From assembly GCF_014653945.1 (NCBI RefSeq), contig NZ_BNAU01000003.1, positions 1 to 64,000 on the forward strand: a DNA stretch of 64,000 nucleotides. Direction: 5' to 3'. The translations under genes were made by a program, and so were the position numbers. Shown one piece after another: positions 38,279 through 47,901 of the stretch. The stretch comes from Amycolatopsis deserti (GTDB lineage: Bacteria > Actinomycetota > Actinomycetes > Mycobacteriales > Pseudonocardiaceae). Numbering within the stretch: position 1 is the stretch's first letter; every line of letters begins with the position of its first letter. A model generated the notes under the pieces. That model saw only the letters and a list, made by a program, of their open reading frames with translations, was not told the origin of the DNA and ran no database searches.

Positions 38279-39867
38279 CAGTCGTACACTCCCTCCACTG
38301 TCCATCGCGGACTCGTTCCGCCCACTCTCGTCAACAGCACCGCCGTTTCCGGTTCCCCGGCCAGCACGGCCTGCACCCGGGTGCGCACCCCGTCGCCACC
38401 CGGTGTCCACCAGTGCGCGTCGACCAGCCACGGGCCGGCCCAGTCCAGGACCTCCCGCGGCGGGCCGTCGCCCACCGAAACCCGGTGCGGGGCCGCGGAC
38501 AGCTCCCGGCGCCGGGTGATGTGCACCTCCGCGCCCGACGCGTCGAGGACGCGCGCGGGCAGCGGCTGCTCGTAGACCGTGGCCGGGGACGGCGCGGGCA
38601 GCCGTCCCGGCCACGGCGTGTCCGGCGGGTTCCGCGGTGTCCGCGGGTCGCCCCACGGCACCAGCCGGACGCGTTCGGCCGGCCCGCGGCCGCCGTCGAG
38701 GACCGCGGTGAAGACACTGTCCGGGCCGAGCAGGCCCTGCACCCGCACCAGCGCGCGGCCGGCCTTTTCCGCGCGCTCGTCGGCCAGGCCGTGGATGCCC
38801 TCCTGCCACAGGCCCAACTGCAGCGAGTGGCCTTCGACGGTCTCCTCGGGCGCCAGCCGCAGCCGCTCCACCCCGGCGGTGGGGCGCTCGTCCGGCGCAG
38901 CGCGCAGCCAGCCCTCGAACTGCCAGCGCACCCGGTCCGCGATGCCCTGCGGCGTCAGCGGTTCGGCGCAGCGCCACACGCGGCTCAGTTCCTCGCCGTG
39001 CTCGGTGGTGGCGTAGATGCCCAGGCGGGTGCAGGCCAGGCCGTGCCGGGCCAGACCGCCGTGGAACCGCTCGGCGAGGGTGCGTGCCATGAACGCGGCG
39101 GCGTCCACGCGGTCCAGCGGCGGGTCGAAGGCCTTGGTGACGGTGAGTTCGGGCGGCGGTTGGCGCCGGTGCGGGGGCCGTTCGTCCAGGCCGCGCGCCA
39201 GCCGGTGCGCGACCATGCCGGCGCGGCCGAACCGCGCGGCGACGTCCCGTTCGGCGAGTTCCGCGAACGCGCCGAGCGTGCGCAATCCCAGGCGGCGCAA
39301 CAGGTCCACCAGTTCGGCGCGGTCGGCGTCCGGCTGGTCGAGTTCGCCGACCGGCAGGGGCGCGAGGAACCCGGCGGCTCCGTCGCGGTCGACGATGCGG
39401 GACCGGTGGGCGGCCAGTGTCGCGGCGAACAGCCCGTCCGCGATGCCGATCTGGCACTCCACCTGGTGGGAGACGTGTTCGACGAGCAGTTCCGCGAGGC
39501 GCAGCTCGCCGCCGAAGTAGCCGGATGCGCCGTCGGCGGGCACCGCGACCAGGCCGGGGCGGACCACCTCGACCCCGACGACCAGCTCCTCCACCGCGGC
39601 CGCGACGGGCTCGAAGAGGCGCGCGTCGCGGTCCTCGTCCGGGCCGAAGACCTGGAGTTCGGGACAGCGGGACTGCGCGTCCCGGCGGCGCATGCCGCGC
39701 CGGATGCCGGCGGCACGGGTGATCGCGGTGCACGCGACGACCCGGTTGGCGTGGAAGACCGCGGCGGGCAGGTGGAGGGGCGTGCCGGCGGCCAGACACG
39801 CGGCGACGGCGGGCCAGTCCGGAACCCAGAGGACCAGCATGCGCGGCGGTTTGTCTACTGTGGACAT
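38278..39867 (-). CDS. imuB: Mutasome Y-family polymerase-like protein ImuB
   Basis: About 529 residues, a catalytically inactive Y-family homologue that bridges ImuA' and DnaE2 to the beta clamp. It starts RMLVLWVPDWPAVAA, where active Y-family enzymes have the DxD fold. It carries a clamp-binding motif QLGLW at residues 350-354, at almost the same position as the QLPLWG of mycobacterial ImuB. The ATG giving MSTVDKPP is chosen, with GGAG upstream. The frame stays open about 60 codons further, so an earlier start is possible. Its stop overlaps the 43-codon gene. Confidence 0.92.
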   Translation of the reverse strand: MSTVDKPPRMLVLWVPDWPAVAACLAAGTPLHLPAAVFHANRVVACTAITRAAGIRRGMRRRDAQSRCPELQVFGPDEDRDARLFEPVAAAVEELVVGVEVVRPGLVAVPADGASGYFGGELRLAELLVEHVSHQVECQIGIADGLFAATLAAHRSRIVDRDGAAGFLAPLPVGELDQPDADRAELVDLLRRLGLRTLGAFAELAERDVAARFGRAGMVAHRLARGLDERPPHRRQPPPELTVTKAFDPPLDRVDAAAFMARTLAERFHGGLARHGLACTRLGIYATTEHGEELSRVWRCAEPLTPQGIADRVRWQFEGWLRAAPDERPTAGVERLRLAPEETVEGHSLQLGLWQEGIHGLADERAEKAGRALVRVQGLLGPDSVFTAVLDGGRGPAERVRLVPWGDPRTPRNPPDTPWPGRLPAPSPATVYEQPLPARVLDASGAEVHITRRRELSAAPHRVSVGDGPPREVLDWAGPWLVDAHWWTPGGDGVRTRVQAVLAGEPETAVLLTRVGGTSPRWTVEGVYD

Positions 39868-40088
39868 GCGCTGCTCCGCACGCGTGCTGCCGGGGGCCGC
39901 CCGGCGCACCTCCCGCGCCAGGCGCCCCCGCGGCGCACCCCGCCGGTGGCGCCGCGCCGCGCCACCGCCGTTCCCGAGCTCGCGCGCCGCGGCCCGCGCC
40001 CCGGGCCAAGTCGCTCCGCCGCGCTCCCGCAGCTCAACCCACACGCCGAGCCGAACCGCTCCGCGGCGCCCGGAGAACCGCCGTGCAT
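39855..40088 (-). CDS. Doubtful 77-codon coupling frame between imuA' and imuB
   Basis: The 220-nt gap between imuA' and imuB is spanned by a frame whose ATG overlaps the imuA' stop (TGATG) and whose TAG lies 13 nt inside imuB. The peptide is Arg/Gly/Ala-rich with six Cys and resembles no protein. It could keep ribosomes on the message between the two cistrons. It may equally be chance in extremely GC-rich DNA. Confidence 0.25.
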   Translation of the reverse strand: MHGGSPGAAERFGSACGLSCGSAAERLGPGRGPRRASSGTAVARRGATGGVRRGGAWRGRCAGRPPAARVRSSACPQ

Positions 40089-40768
40089 CAGCTCACCTCC
40101 CGGGCCAGTTCCAGCACCGGCTCGGGTGCTGCTGCCGGGGCCCCCGCAGACCCCGGCAGCAGCAGATCCGCCCGCCGGGGCCGCGTCGCCGCGCCCCGGC
40201 CGGCACCCTGGACACGGACCCGCCGCTCACGCAGGTACCCGTGCCCGCCTTCGAGGCCGGTCCAGCGACCGGCCACGCAGTCGAGCTCCACCTCGGCGCC
40301 GGGCCACGGCCCGAGGGAGAGCAGCACGGCGCCCCGATGCCGTGCCCGCGCCGAAAGGCGCCGTGCCTCGTGCGGCGCCGCGCCCCGAGCGGCGACCGCC
40401 ACCACGTCCATCCCGTCCAGCAGCGCACCGGCGACCGCGGCGAACTCGGCCCCGGGCCGCGGCACCAGCGCGAGCCGGCTCACCTCGACCCCGAGTTCCG
40501 CGGCGGCCACCAGACCGAGGTCCGGCATCCCCACCGCCGCGGCCCACGATCCGGTCGCCGTCGCCTCGGCCAGCAGCGCGAGGAGCAACGACACCGATCC
40601 GCGCACCGCGATCGTGCTCCCCCGCCGCAGACCCGCCGACGGCAGCAGGCGCCGCAACTCCGGCCGCACCGGCAGCACGCGCCCGGTCAGCTGGGCGTGC
40701 TCCGCCTCGGCGGCCACCCCGCTGGCCGTGCTCACCCCGGGCAGAGCTGCCAGTGCCGCGACCGACAT
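40088..40768 (-). CDS. imuA': Mutasome accessory protein ImuA'
   Basis: A 226-residue RecA-like-fold protein of the actinobacterial ImuA' type, needed for DnaE2-dependent mutagenesis. The stretch LPVRPELRRLLPSAGLRRGSTIAVRGSVSLLLALLAEA corresponds to the degenerate RecA core, with the P-loop region lacking a canonical Walker A, as known for ImuA'. GGAGGTGG precedes the ATG. It is the first cistron of the operon, downstream of two LexA boxes, and is followed by imuB. Confidence 0.88.
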   Translation of the reverse strand: MSVAALAALPGVSTASGVAAEAEHAQLTGRVLPVRPELRRLLPSAGLRRGSTIAVRGSVSLLLALLAEATATGSWAAAVGMPDLGLVAAAELGVEVSRLALVPRPGAEFAAVAGALLDGMDVVAVAARGAAPHEARRLSARARHRGAVLLSLGPWPGAEVELDCVAGRWTGLEGGHGYLRERRVRVQGAGRGAATRPRRADLLLPGSAGAPAAAPEPVLELAREVS

Positions 40769-40832
40769 GCCACCTCCCCACGACGCGCCTGCGAGACCCT
40801 GCTGACGTCACCGTGGGGAAGCCGGCGACTGT

Positions 40833-40848
40833 TCGAACTCCTGTTCGA
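40833..40848. promoter_or_regulatory. LexA (SOS) box 1
   Basis: TCGAAC-TCCT-GTTCGA, a perfect palindrome matching the actinobacterial SOS box, 65 bp upstream of imuA'. It should repress the mutasome operon until DNA damage. Confidence 0.9.
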
Positions 40849-40863
40849 CTCGCCTAGTGTGCC

Positions 40864-40879
40864 TCGAACACCTGTGCGA
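40864..40879. promoter_or_regulatory. LexA (SOS) box 2, one mismatch
   Basis: TCGAAC-ACCT-GTGCGA differs from the consensus by one base. It lies 15 bp beyond box 1, between the divergent imuA' and phzF-like genes. Tandem boxes suggest tighter or two-sided repression, possibly including the PhzF gene. Confidence 0.65.
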
Positions 40880-40936
40880 TGTCAAGACGATGGCGCCGGA
40901 GCCTCATCAGACCTCGCGGCGCGGCAGAATCGACCC

Positions 40937-41767
40937 ATGACCGAGGTTCTCCGATACACCGCGTTCAGCAGCGACCGCGCCGGCGGCAACCCCGCCGGCG
41001 TCGTCCTGGACGCCACTGGGCTCGCCGACCCCGACATGCAGAAGATCGCCGCGGAGGTCGGCTACTCCGAGACCGCCTTCGCCGTCCCGGACGGCCCCCG
41101 CCGCTACCGCGTGCGCTACTTCAGCCCGCTGGCCGAGGTCGCCTTCTGCGGGCACGCCACGATCGCCACCGCGGTCGCGTTCGCCGAGCGCACCGGCCCC
41201 GGCGACCTGCTCTTCGACACCCCCGCCGGCCCGATCACGCTCGGGACCACCGGCGGGGACGCGATCACCGCCGGCTTCACCAGCGTCCCCACCCGCTCCC
41301 GGCCGGCCACGGAGGACGAACTACAGCCGACCCTCGACGCGCTCGGCTGGTCCCGCGACGACCTCGACCCGGCCTGGCCGCCGCACGTCGCGTTCGCGGG
41401 CAACGACCACCTGGTGCTCGCCGCCGCCACGCGCGATCGCCTGGCCCGCCTCGACTACGACTTCGACCGCCTCGCCGGGGTCATGCGCGAGCACGGCTGG
41501 ACCACCGTGCACCTGTTCTGGCCCGAGAACGAGGACACCGTGCACGCCCGCGACCCGTTCCCCGTCGGCGGCGTGGTCGAGGACCCGGCGACGGGTGCGG
41601 CGGCCGCGGCCTTCGGCGGTTACCTGAAGGCCCTCGGCAAGGTCACCGAACCCCGGCGCCTGACGATCGTGCAGGGCGAGGACATGGGGCGGCGCAGCGA
41701 GCTGCTGGTGGACGTCCGCCCGGACGACGAGCGGGTGACGATCACCGGGACCGCCACCCGCCTCTGA
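40937..41767 (+). CDS. PhzF-family isomerase/epimerase
   Basis: A 276-residue protein of the diaminopimelate-epimerase-like PhzF fold. The family core YTAFSSDRAGGNPAGVVLDA, the active-site region GYSETAFAV, FSPLAEVAFCGHATIATA and the C-terminal DPATGAAAAAFGGYL are all visible. The catalytic Glu is in the YSET motif. Substrate unknown. A CAGAAT box ends 6 nt before the ATG and no ribosome site is seen, so the mRNA may be leaderless. It ends one base from the convergent purH stop. Confidence 0.9.
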   Translation: MTEVLRYTAFSSDRAGGNPAGVVLDATGLADPDMQKIAAEVGYSETAFAVPDGPRRYRVRYFSPLAEVAFCGHATIATAVAFAERTGPGDLLFDTPAGPITLGTTGGDAITAGFTSVPTRSRPATEDELQPTLDALGWSRDDLDPAWPPHVAFAGNDHLVLAAATRDRLARLDYDFDRLAGVMREHGWTTVHLFWPENEDTVHARDPFPVGGVVEDPATGAAAAAFGGYLKALGKVTEPRRLTIVQGEDMGRRSELLVDVRPDDERVTITGTATRL

Positions 41768-41768
41768 A

Positions 41769-43328
41769 TCAGTGGGCGAAGTGGCGCGTGCCCGTGAGGT
41801 ACAGCGTCACGCCGGCCTCCTCGGCCGCCGCGATCACCTCGGCGTCCCGCACCGAACCGCCGGGCTGGACGACCGCGCGCACACCGGCGTCGAGCAGCAC
41901 CTGCAGCCCGTCCGGGAACGGGAAGAACGCGTCGGACGCCGCCACCGAGCCCTTGACCCGGTCCCCGGCGCGCTGCACGGCCAGGCGCGACGAGTCGACG
42001 CGGTTGACCTGGCCCATGCCGACGCCGACCGTCGCGCCACCGCTGGCCAGCAGGATCGCGTTCGACTTGACCGCGCGGATCGCCCGCCACGCGAACTCCA
42101 GGTCCGCGAGCGTGTCGGCGTCGGCGGCCTCGCCGGTGGCCAGGGTCCAGTTCGCCGGCGAGTCGCCGGGCGCGTCGATCTTGTCGACGGTCTGCACGAG
42201 CATGCCGCCGGAGATCGGGCGGAACTCGATCGGGTCCGCGTCGGCGAGCGCGGGCAGCTTCAGCAGGCGCACGTTCTTCTTGCGCTTGAGCACGTCCAGC
42301 GCCTCGTCCTCGAAGTCCGGCGCGAGCACGACCTCGGTGAACACCTCGGCGATCTGCTCGGCGGCCTCGCGGGTGATCGGCCGGTTCGCCGCGATCACCC
42401 CGCCGTAGGCCGACACCGGGTCGCACGCGTGCGCCTTGCGGTGCGCCTCGGCGATGTCCACGCCGATCGCGATGCCGCACGGGTTGGCGTGCTTGATGAT
42501 CGCGACCGCGGGGGCCTCGAAGTCGTAGGCGGCCCGGCGGGCGGCGTCGGTGTCGACGTAGTTGTTGTACGACATGGCCTTGCCGTGCAGCTGTTCGGCG
42601 TGGGCCAGGCCGGAGCGCCAGTGCCGGTACACCGCGGCGCGCTGGTGCGGGTTCTCGCCGTAGCGCAGCACCTCGCCGCGCTCCCAGGTGCCGCCGGTGA
42701 AGTCGGGGAAGCGGGAGTCGTCCGCCGGGGCGTAGACGTTGGCGAACCACGCCGCGACCGCCATGTCGTAGCTCGCGGTGTGGGCGTAGGCCTGGGCCGC
42801 GAGGCGCTTGCGGTCGGCCAGCTCGAACCCGCCGGCGCGGACCTGCTCCAGCACCCACTCGTAGCGGGCCGGGTCGACCACGACGGCCACGTTGTTGTGG
42901 TTCTTCGCGGCGGCGCGGACCATCGCCGGGCCGCCGATGTCGATGTTCTCCACGCAGTCCTCGGGGCTCGCGCCCGAGGCGACGGTCTCGCGGAACGGGT
43001 ACAGGTTGACCACCAGCAGGTCGAACGGCGCGATGTCCAGCTCGCGCAGCTGCTCGACGTGCTCCGGGCGGTCGCGGTCGGCCAGCAGGCCGGCGTGCAC
43101 CCGCGGGTGCAGCGTCTTGACCCGGCCGTCGAAGGACTCCGGGAAACCGGTGACCTGCTCGACCGGCGTGACCGGCACCCCGGCGTCGGCGAGCGCCTTG
43201 GCCGTGCCGCCGGTGGAGACGATCTCCACACCGGCCGCGTGCAGCGCGGTGCCCAGCTCCAGCAGGCCCGTCTTGTCCGAAACGCCGATCAGGGCGCGCT
43301 TGACCGGACGCCGACCTTCCACCGTCAC
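41769..43328 (-). CDS. purH: Bifunctional AICAR formyltransferase/IMP cyclohydrolase
   Basis: Last two steps of IMP synthesis. The 519-residue product has an N-terminal IMP cyclohydrolase domain ([36 protein letters not shown]) and a C-terminal transformylase domain (catalytic Lys-His in [27 protein letters not shown]). The GTG start overlaps the purN stop by 4 bp. A much longer open frame upstream is out of register with purN and is ignored. It uses 10-formyl-THF supplied by FolD. Confidence 0.97.
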   Translation of the reverse strand: MTVEGRRPVKRALIGVSDKTGLLELGTALHAAGVEIVSTGGTAKALADAGVPVTPVEQVTGFPESFDGRVKTLHPRVHAGLLADRDRPEHVEQLRELDIAPFDLLVVNLYPFRETVASGASPEDCVENIDIGGPAMVRAAAKNHNNVAVVVDPARYEWVLEQVRAGGFELADRKRLAAQAYAHTASYDMAVAAWFANVYAPADDSRFPDFTGGTWERGEVLRYGENPHQRAAVYRHWRSGLAHAEQLHGKAMSYNNYVDTDAARRAAYDFEAPAVAIIKHANPCGIAIGVDIAEAHRKAHACDPVSAYGGVIAANRPITREAAEQIAEVFTEVVLAPDFEDEALDVLKRKKNVRLLKLPALADADPIEFRPISGGMLVQTVDKIDAPGDSPANWTLATGEAADADTLADLEFAWRAIRAVKSNAILLASGGATVGVGMGQVNRVDSSRLAVQRAGDRVKGSVAASDAFFPFPDGLQVLLDAGVRAVVQPGGSVRDAEVIAAAEEAGVTLYLTGTRHFAH

Positions 43329-43957
43329 CGCAACCTCACCTTCCGTCCCTCGACCGTGGCACCGGCCCGGCCGAGTCGTTCCACCACGTCCACGAGCAGC
43401 CGTCGTTCCACGACCTTGATGCGCTCGTGCAGCCTGTCCTCGTCGTCGTCCGGCTCCACGGTCACCGCCTCCTGCGCGATGATCGGGCCGGTGTCGACCC
43501 CGGCGTCCACGAAGTGCACCGTGCAGCCGGTCAGCTTGACCCCCAGCTCCAGCGCGTCGGCCACCGAGTGCATCCCCGGGAACGACGGCAGCAGGGCCGG
43601 GTGGGTGTTGATCACGCGGTTCGGGAACCGCGTGAGGAAGTTCGTGCCCAGGATCTTCAGGAAGCCCGCCGACACCACCAGGTCGGGCTCGTAGGCGGCG
43701 ACCGCCTCGGTGAGGGCCTTGTCCCAGGCGTTGCGGTCCGGGTGGTCGCTCAGGCGGACCGTGAAGTGCGGCACGCCGGCGCGCTCGGCGCGGGCCAGTG
43801 CCTCGACACCCGGCCGGTCCGTGCCGACGGCGACGATCTTCGCCGGGAAGTCGATGCGCTGGGTCGCGTCCAGGAGCGACTGCAGCAGCGTGCCCGATCC
43901 GGAGGCGAGCACCACCAGCTTGACCGGGACGGGCAGTTCCAACCGGCTGGAGTTCAA
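43325..43957 (-). CDS. purN: Phosphoribosylglycinamide formyltransferase
   Basis: Transfers formyl from 10-formyl-THF to GAR in purine synthesis; 210 residues. [16 protein letters not shown] is the phosphate loop, and [19 protein letters not shown] contains the Asn and His catalytic residues; the Asp follows in [11 protein letters not shown]. The TTG start is supported by GAAGGAGAGG. It is coupled to purH by a GTGA overlap. Confidence 0.95.
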   Translation of the reverse strand: MNSSRLELPVPVKLVVLASGSGTLLQSLLDATQRIDFPAKIVAVGTDRPGVEALARAERAGVPHFTVRLSDHPDRNAWDKALTEAVAAYEPDLVVSAGFLKILGTNFLTRFPNRVINTHPALLPSFPGMHSVADALELGVKLTGCTVHFVDAGVDTGPIIAQEAVTVEPDDDEDRLHERIKVVERRLLVDVVERLGRAGATVEGRKVRLR

Positions 43958-44047
43958 CGCCTCTCCTTCGCCCGTGCCAACGTCGGACTGAGTCTAAGCT
44001 GCGCCGCTGAGCGGCTCCGTTGAGGGCGGTGGTGGGAGACGGGCGGG

Positions 44048-45484
44048 CTAGCTGGGCTGTTCCGGCTTCTCGTCGGTGGGCGGGGGCTCCTCGTCGTCGT
44101 CCGGCTCGTCCTCGGACTCCTCTTCCGGCTCCTCCTCGGACGGCTCGTCGACCTCGGCTTCCAGCTCCTCGAGCTCGGCCTCGAGGTTCTCGATCTCGGC
44201 CTCGATTTCCGGCTCGACCTCGGGTTCTTCCGGCTCGGCCTCGGGTTCTTCCGGCTCGGCCTCGGGTTCTTCCGGCTCGGCCTCGGGTTCTTCCGGCTCC
44301 GGGCGCGCGTGCGGACCGGCGAACCAGGCCACCAGACCGCCGGGCACGGCGATCCAGCCGAACGCGGCGACCGAGACCAGTCCGACCGGGATGGTCACCG
44401 GGTCGAACGCGCCACCGCCCAGCCGGCCACCCGCGAGCGTGCCGAGCAACACACAACCGAACCCGACGAGCGCGCCCGCGATGCCGACGATCCGCAGCCG
44501 GGCGAGCGGGTTCTCGTCGGCGCGCCGCAACGTCCAGCCGAGCAGCGCGCCGACCGCGGCCGGCAACAGCATCAGGACCGGCCACCAGGGCGTCGCGTGC
44601 TCGGGAACGCCGGCGAGCACCGGCAGGCCCGGCACCGGACCGCCGGTGAAGGAGAACGTGGTGAGCGAGAACGAGCCGATCGAGAAGCCCGGTCCGGTGG
44701 CGAAGGCCAGGCCGCCGACCACCGCGTTGGGCAGGTAGCCCAGCGACAGCAGCAGCATCCCGGCGCCGCTGCCGAACCCGGGCGCGTTGGCGGCGAACAG
44801 TTCGCGGATCGTGCCGGACGCGAGGACCAGGCCGACGGTGTGGACGAGCGCCCCGACCGCGAGCAGCCCGGCCAGGCCGAGCGCGCCGGCCCGCAGACCG
44901 CGCAGGGCCAGCGGGTCCAGGTAGTCGCGGATGGCGGCCGCGACCCCGGACCGGGAGGCGGCCCCGGCCGCGGCGGCGACGCCCGCGAGGACGGCGGGCA
45001 CGGCGAAGGCGGACAGCGGCTCCACGCGCACGCTCTCGTCGTTGCCGAACAGGGCGATGCCCAGCCCGGCGAGGGCGTGGGCGCTGGTGACCGCGGCGAT
45101 CAGCGGGACGGTGGCGCCGGGTTCGCGGTAGCCGAGGCGCTGGGTGGCGTTGGCGGCCGACCGGGCGACGAGGGCGCCGGCGCCGATGGTCGCCAGCAGC
45201 GGCAGCACGCCCAGCGGCCGCCCGGCGATCGTGAGGGGAACCTGGTAGGCGGCGAGCCAGCCCGGCCCCGCCGCGCGCAGGACCCCGCCGACGGAGAACT
45301 CGGCGACCGACGCCATGGCCGTGACCAGCCCCAACAGCGCGGCGACGAAGACGTACCCGGTGACGATGGGACCGACCACCGCCGCGGCGAACACCCTCGC
45401 CCGGACCACCGGAGAACGCTCGCCCCGGTGTTCCGGGTCAGTCACCCCTTCCCCGGACCGGCCGTACGAGGTGAGCACCTGCAT
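44048..45484 (-). CDS. perM: DUF6350/PerM-family polytopic membrane protein
   Basis: A 478-residue integral membrane protein with about ten to eleven helices, followed by a strongly acidic tail of about 80 residues beginning with tandem EPEEPEA units and ending in a Pro/Glu/Asp-rich stretch. Location upstream of purN-purH matches mycobacterial PerM (Rv0955), which supports divisome function during infection-like stress. Homology here is by neighbourhood and topology. The ATG giving [11 protein letters not shown] is used; about 20 upstream codons are also open. Confidence 0.8.
   Translation of the reverse strand: MQVLTSYGRSGEGVTDPEHRGERSPVVRARVFAAAVVGPIVTGYVFVAALLGLVTAMASVAEFSVGGVLRAAGPGWLAAYQVPLTIAGRPLGVLPLLATIGAGALVARSAANATQRLGYREPGATVPLIAAVTSAHALAGLGIALFGNDESVRVEPLSAFAVPAVLAGVAAAAGAASRSGVAAAIRDYLDPLALRGLRAGALGLAGLLAVGALVHTVGLVLASGTIRELFAANAPGFGSGAGMLLLSLGYLPNAVVGGLAFATGPGFSIGSFSLTTFSFTGGPVPGLPVLAGVPEHATPWWPVLMLLPAAVGALLGWTLRRADENPLARLRIVGIAGALVGFGCVLLGTLAGGRLGGGAFDPVTIPVGLVSVAAFGWIAVPGGLVAWFAGPHARPEPEEPEAEPEEPEAEPEEPEAEPEEPEVEPEIEAEIENLEAELEELEAEVDEPSEEEPEEESEDEPDDDEEPPPTDEKPEQPS
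44216..44300 (-). repeat. 21-bp coding tandem repeat in the PerM tail
   Basis: About four copies of a 21-bp unit, each encoding EPEEPEA. The first three are practically identical, so recent slippage expansion is likely. Confidence 0.85.
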
Positions 45485-45604
45485 GTCTGGCACCCTCGCA
45501 CCAAGACTGCGCCGACCGGGTGAGCCACGCCGTTCCTCCCTCATGCGGGTTAAGCCACAAAAGGGAAATGTGGACTGAGCGCGGGCCGCGCTCGCGCCCG
45601 TCGA

Positions 45605-46078
45605 AGAATTGCCCCTCCTCGAACGGGAAGGGCGGCGCGGCGGGCCCGCCGAGAACAGAAAGCGCCCCTCCCCGTCGGGGGAAGGGGCGCCCTCATCAGT
45701 TCGCCGACGCTCGCTCCGCGACGCTCAGCTTCGGGGGCTGCTACCAGGCGGGATGCCGGGGGCGCCGCCTCCCGGCAAAAGATTGCGCCCCTCCCCACCG
45801 GGAAGGGGCGCCATCGCAAGTTCAGCGACGCTCGCTCCGCGACGCTCAGCTTCGGGGGCTGCCACCAGGCGGGATGCCGGGGGCGCCGCCTCCCGGCAAA
45901 AGATTGCGCCCCTCCCCACCGGGAAGGGGCGCCATCGCAAGTTCGCCGACGCTCGCTCCGCGACGCTCAGCTTCGGGGGCTGCCACCAGGCGGGATGCCG
46001 GGGGCGCCGCCTCCCGGCAAAAGATTGCGCCCCTCCCCACCGGGAAGGGGCGCCATCGCTCCGCGTCACTCAGCTCTG
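45605..46078. repeat. 121-bp tandem array of terminator units
   Basis: Three full units begin at 45,663, 45,785 and 45,906, with a partial unit at 46,027 and a degenerate trace near 45,605. Each starts with a hairpin (GCGCCCC...GGGGCGC), followed on the minus strand by AATCTTTT, a good intrinsic terminator. The rest of the unit (CTCAGCTTCGGGGGCTGC and on) resembles the last codons of the adjacent DUF5336 gene (CTCAGCTCTGGGGGCTGC). The array looks like repeated duplication of the 3' end of that gene plus its terminator. Units 2 and 3 are nearly identical. Confidence 0.88.
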
Positions 46079-46804
46079 GGGGCTGCCGCCGGGCGGGGTA
46101 CCGGGGTGCTGGCCCTGCTGGCCCTGCTGGCCCTCGGGCTTGGCCGCGGGGTTGTAGAACTGCCCCTGCTGCGGGGCGTAGACCGTCGACTGCTGCTGGG
46201 GCGGCGTCACCGGCGGGCCGTACTGCGTGCCCCCCGGGCCGGCCTTCTGCTCACCGGGCCCCTGGCCGGGCTGGCCCGGCTGGCCGAACTGCCCCGGCTG
46301 CCCGTAGGGCTGGCCGTACTGCGGCTGCTGCGGCTGCGGCATCTTCAGCACACCCGCGTCGAACAGCAGCGCCGCGATCGCGACCAGCATCTGCAGGATG
46401 CCCAGGATCAGGATCACCGTGTAGATGCCCGGCGTCTCCGCCTGCTCCGGGATGTGCACGACCACCAGGATCGCGGTCAGCGCGCCGAGCACGCTGAACA
46501 ACACCGCGAACGGGAGCGTCCGCGGCCCCCTCGGCAGCACCGCGAGCCCGGCGAGCAGGCCACCCACCAGCAGGAACAGCACCGGCTGGTCGGCGCCCTG
46601 CGCCTCCTCGGAAAACCCGATGAAGTAGTTCACCAGGCCCAGCAGGGCGATGAACAGCGTCAGGATCATGCTCAGGTTCGCCGGCGACAGGCTCGGCCCC
46701 GACTGCTGCGCCGGGGGCTGCTGCTGGGGGAACCCGCCGGTCCCCGGGGGCTGGCCACCGCCGCCCTGCTGCGGGTATCCCGGTCCACCACTGGGGAACG
46801 TCAT
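46070..46804 (-). CDS. DUF5336 membrane protein with Gln/Pro/Gly-rich tails
   Basis: A 244-residue protein. About 40 N-terminal residues are Gly/Gln/Pro-rich (GYPQQGGGGQPPG). Four membrane helices follow (about residues 44-150), then a 90-residue cytosolic tail of Gln/Pro/Gly/Tyr repeats (YGQPYGQPGQFGQPGQPGQ). This is the DUF5336 layout; in mycobacteria the equivalent gene (Rv0954) also lies between sucCD and perM-purNH, and that protein is associated with the divisome. AGGAGAG precedes the ATG. Its stop borders the 121-bp terminator array. Confidence 0.85.
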   Translation of the reverse strand: MTFPSGGPGYPQQGGGGQPPGTGGFPQQQPPAQQSGPSLSPANLSMILTLFIALLGLVNYFIGFSEEAQGADQPVLFLLVGGLLAGLAVLPRGPRTLPFAVLFSVLGALTAILVVVHIPEQAETPGIYTVILILGILQMLVAIAALLFDAGVLKMPQPQQPQYGQPYGQPGQFGQPGQPGQGPGEQKAGPGGTQYGPPVTPPQQQSTVYAPQQGQFYNPAAKPEGQQGQQGQHPGTPPGGSPQS

Positions 46805-46951
46805 CGCGCTTGCTCTCCTGTCTTCGCCCGAACCGGGGTGCCGATATGTCCGGGAACGGTTTAGCGCATCCCGGGGTTCCCAGCCACCCCATCCGGCTAT
46901 CCGACGTGCCGGGGCGTCAAACGGTTGCGTCGAATTTCGAGTGCCGGAACG

Positions 46952-46992
46952 CACACCGGCCGGGCACCGCGATCGGTGCCCGGCCGGGTGTG
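46952..46992 (-). terminator. sucCD terminator
   Basis: A 14-bp perfect stem (CCGGCCGGGCACCG/CGGTGCCCGGCCGG) with a CGAT loop, extended by four more pairs after a bulge, lies 14 bp beyond the sucD stop. Very stable, without T-run. Confidence 0.78.
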
Positions 46993-47005
46993 GACCGCTC
47001 GGCGG

Positions 47006-47896
47006 TCAGTGCAGGTTCTCGTACAGCTCCCGGGCCAGCGCGGCGGTCTCGGACGGCGTCTTGCCGACCTTCACACCCGCGGCCTCGAGGGCCTCCTTCT
47101 TCGCCTGCGCGGTGCCGGCCGAGCCGGACACGATCGCGCCCGCGTGGCCCATCGTCTTGCCCTCGGGGGCGGTGAAGCCCGCGACGTAGCCGACGACCGG
47201 CTTGGTCACGTTCTCCTTGATGTAGGCCGCGGCCCGCTCCTCGGCGTCGCCACCGATCTCGCCGATCATGACGATGACCTCGGTCTCCGGGTCGGCCTGG
47301 AAGGCCTCCAGAGCGTCGATGTGCGTGGTGCCGATGATCGGGTCGCCACCGATGCCGACGGCCGTCGAGAAGCCGATGTCACGCAGCTCGTACATCATCT
47401 GGTAGGTCAGCGTGCCCGACTTGGACACCAGGCCGATCTTGCCCGGGCCGGTGATGTTGGCCGGGATGATGCCGGCGTTCGACTTGCCCGGCGAGATGAC
47501 GCCCGGGCAGTTCGGGCCGATGATGCGGGTCTTGTTGCCCTTGGCGACGGCGTGGGCCCAGAAGTAGGCCGAGTCGTGCACCGGGATGCCCTCGGTGATC
47601 ACCACGGCGAGCGGGATCTCGGCGTCGATGGCCTCGATCACGGCGTCCTTGGCGAACTTCGGCGGCACGAAGATGACCGACACGTCGGCGCCGGTCTCCT
47701 TCATGGCCTCCTCGACCGTGCCGAACACGGTGAGGTCCTTGCCGGCGATGGTGACCGTCTGGCCGGCCTTGCGGGCGTTCACGCCGCCGACGATGTTCGA
47801 GCCGGCCTGCAGCATCTTGGTCGCGTGCTTGGTGCCCTCGGACCCGGTGATGCCCTGAACGATGATCTTGCTGCTGGAATCGAGGAAGATCGACAT
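47006..47896 (-). CDS. sucD: Succinyl-CoA synthetase alpha subunit
   Basis: Substrate-level phosphorylation step of the TCA cycle. The 296-residue product has a CoA-binding Rossmann N-terminus ([22 protein letters not shown]), the [14 protein letters not shown] signature and the phosphohistidine in [12 protein letters not shown]. The ATG lies 5 nt downstream of the sucC stop. A strong hairpin follows. Confidence 0.97.
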   Translation of the reverse strand: MSIFLDSSSKIIVQGITGSEGTKHATKMLQAGSNIVGGVNARKAGQTVTIAGKDLTVFGTVEEAMKETGADVSVIFVPPKFAKDAVIEAIDAEIPLAVVITEGIPVHDSAYFWAHAVAKGNKTRIIGPNCPGVISPGKSNAGIIPANITGPGKIGLVSKSGTLTYQMMYELRDIGFSTAVGIGGDPIIGTTHIDALEAFQADPETEVIVMIGEIGGDAEERAAAYIKENVTKPVVGYVAGFTAPEGKTMGHAGAIVSGSAGTAQAKKEALEAAGVKVGKTPSETAALARELYENLH

Positions 47897-47901
47897 GTCT
47901 C

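Noticed and set aside
45605..46078. CRISPR array
   Set aside because: Units are 121 bp, contiguous and gene-derived; there are no short repeats separated by unique spacers and no cas genes.
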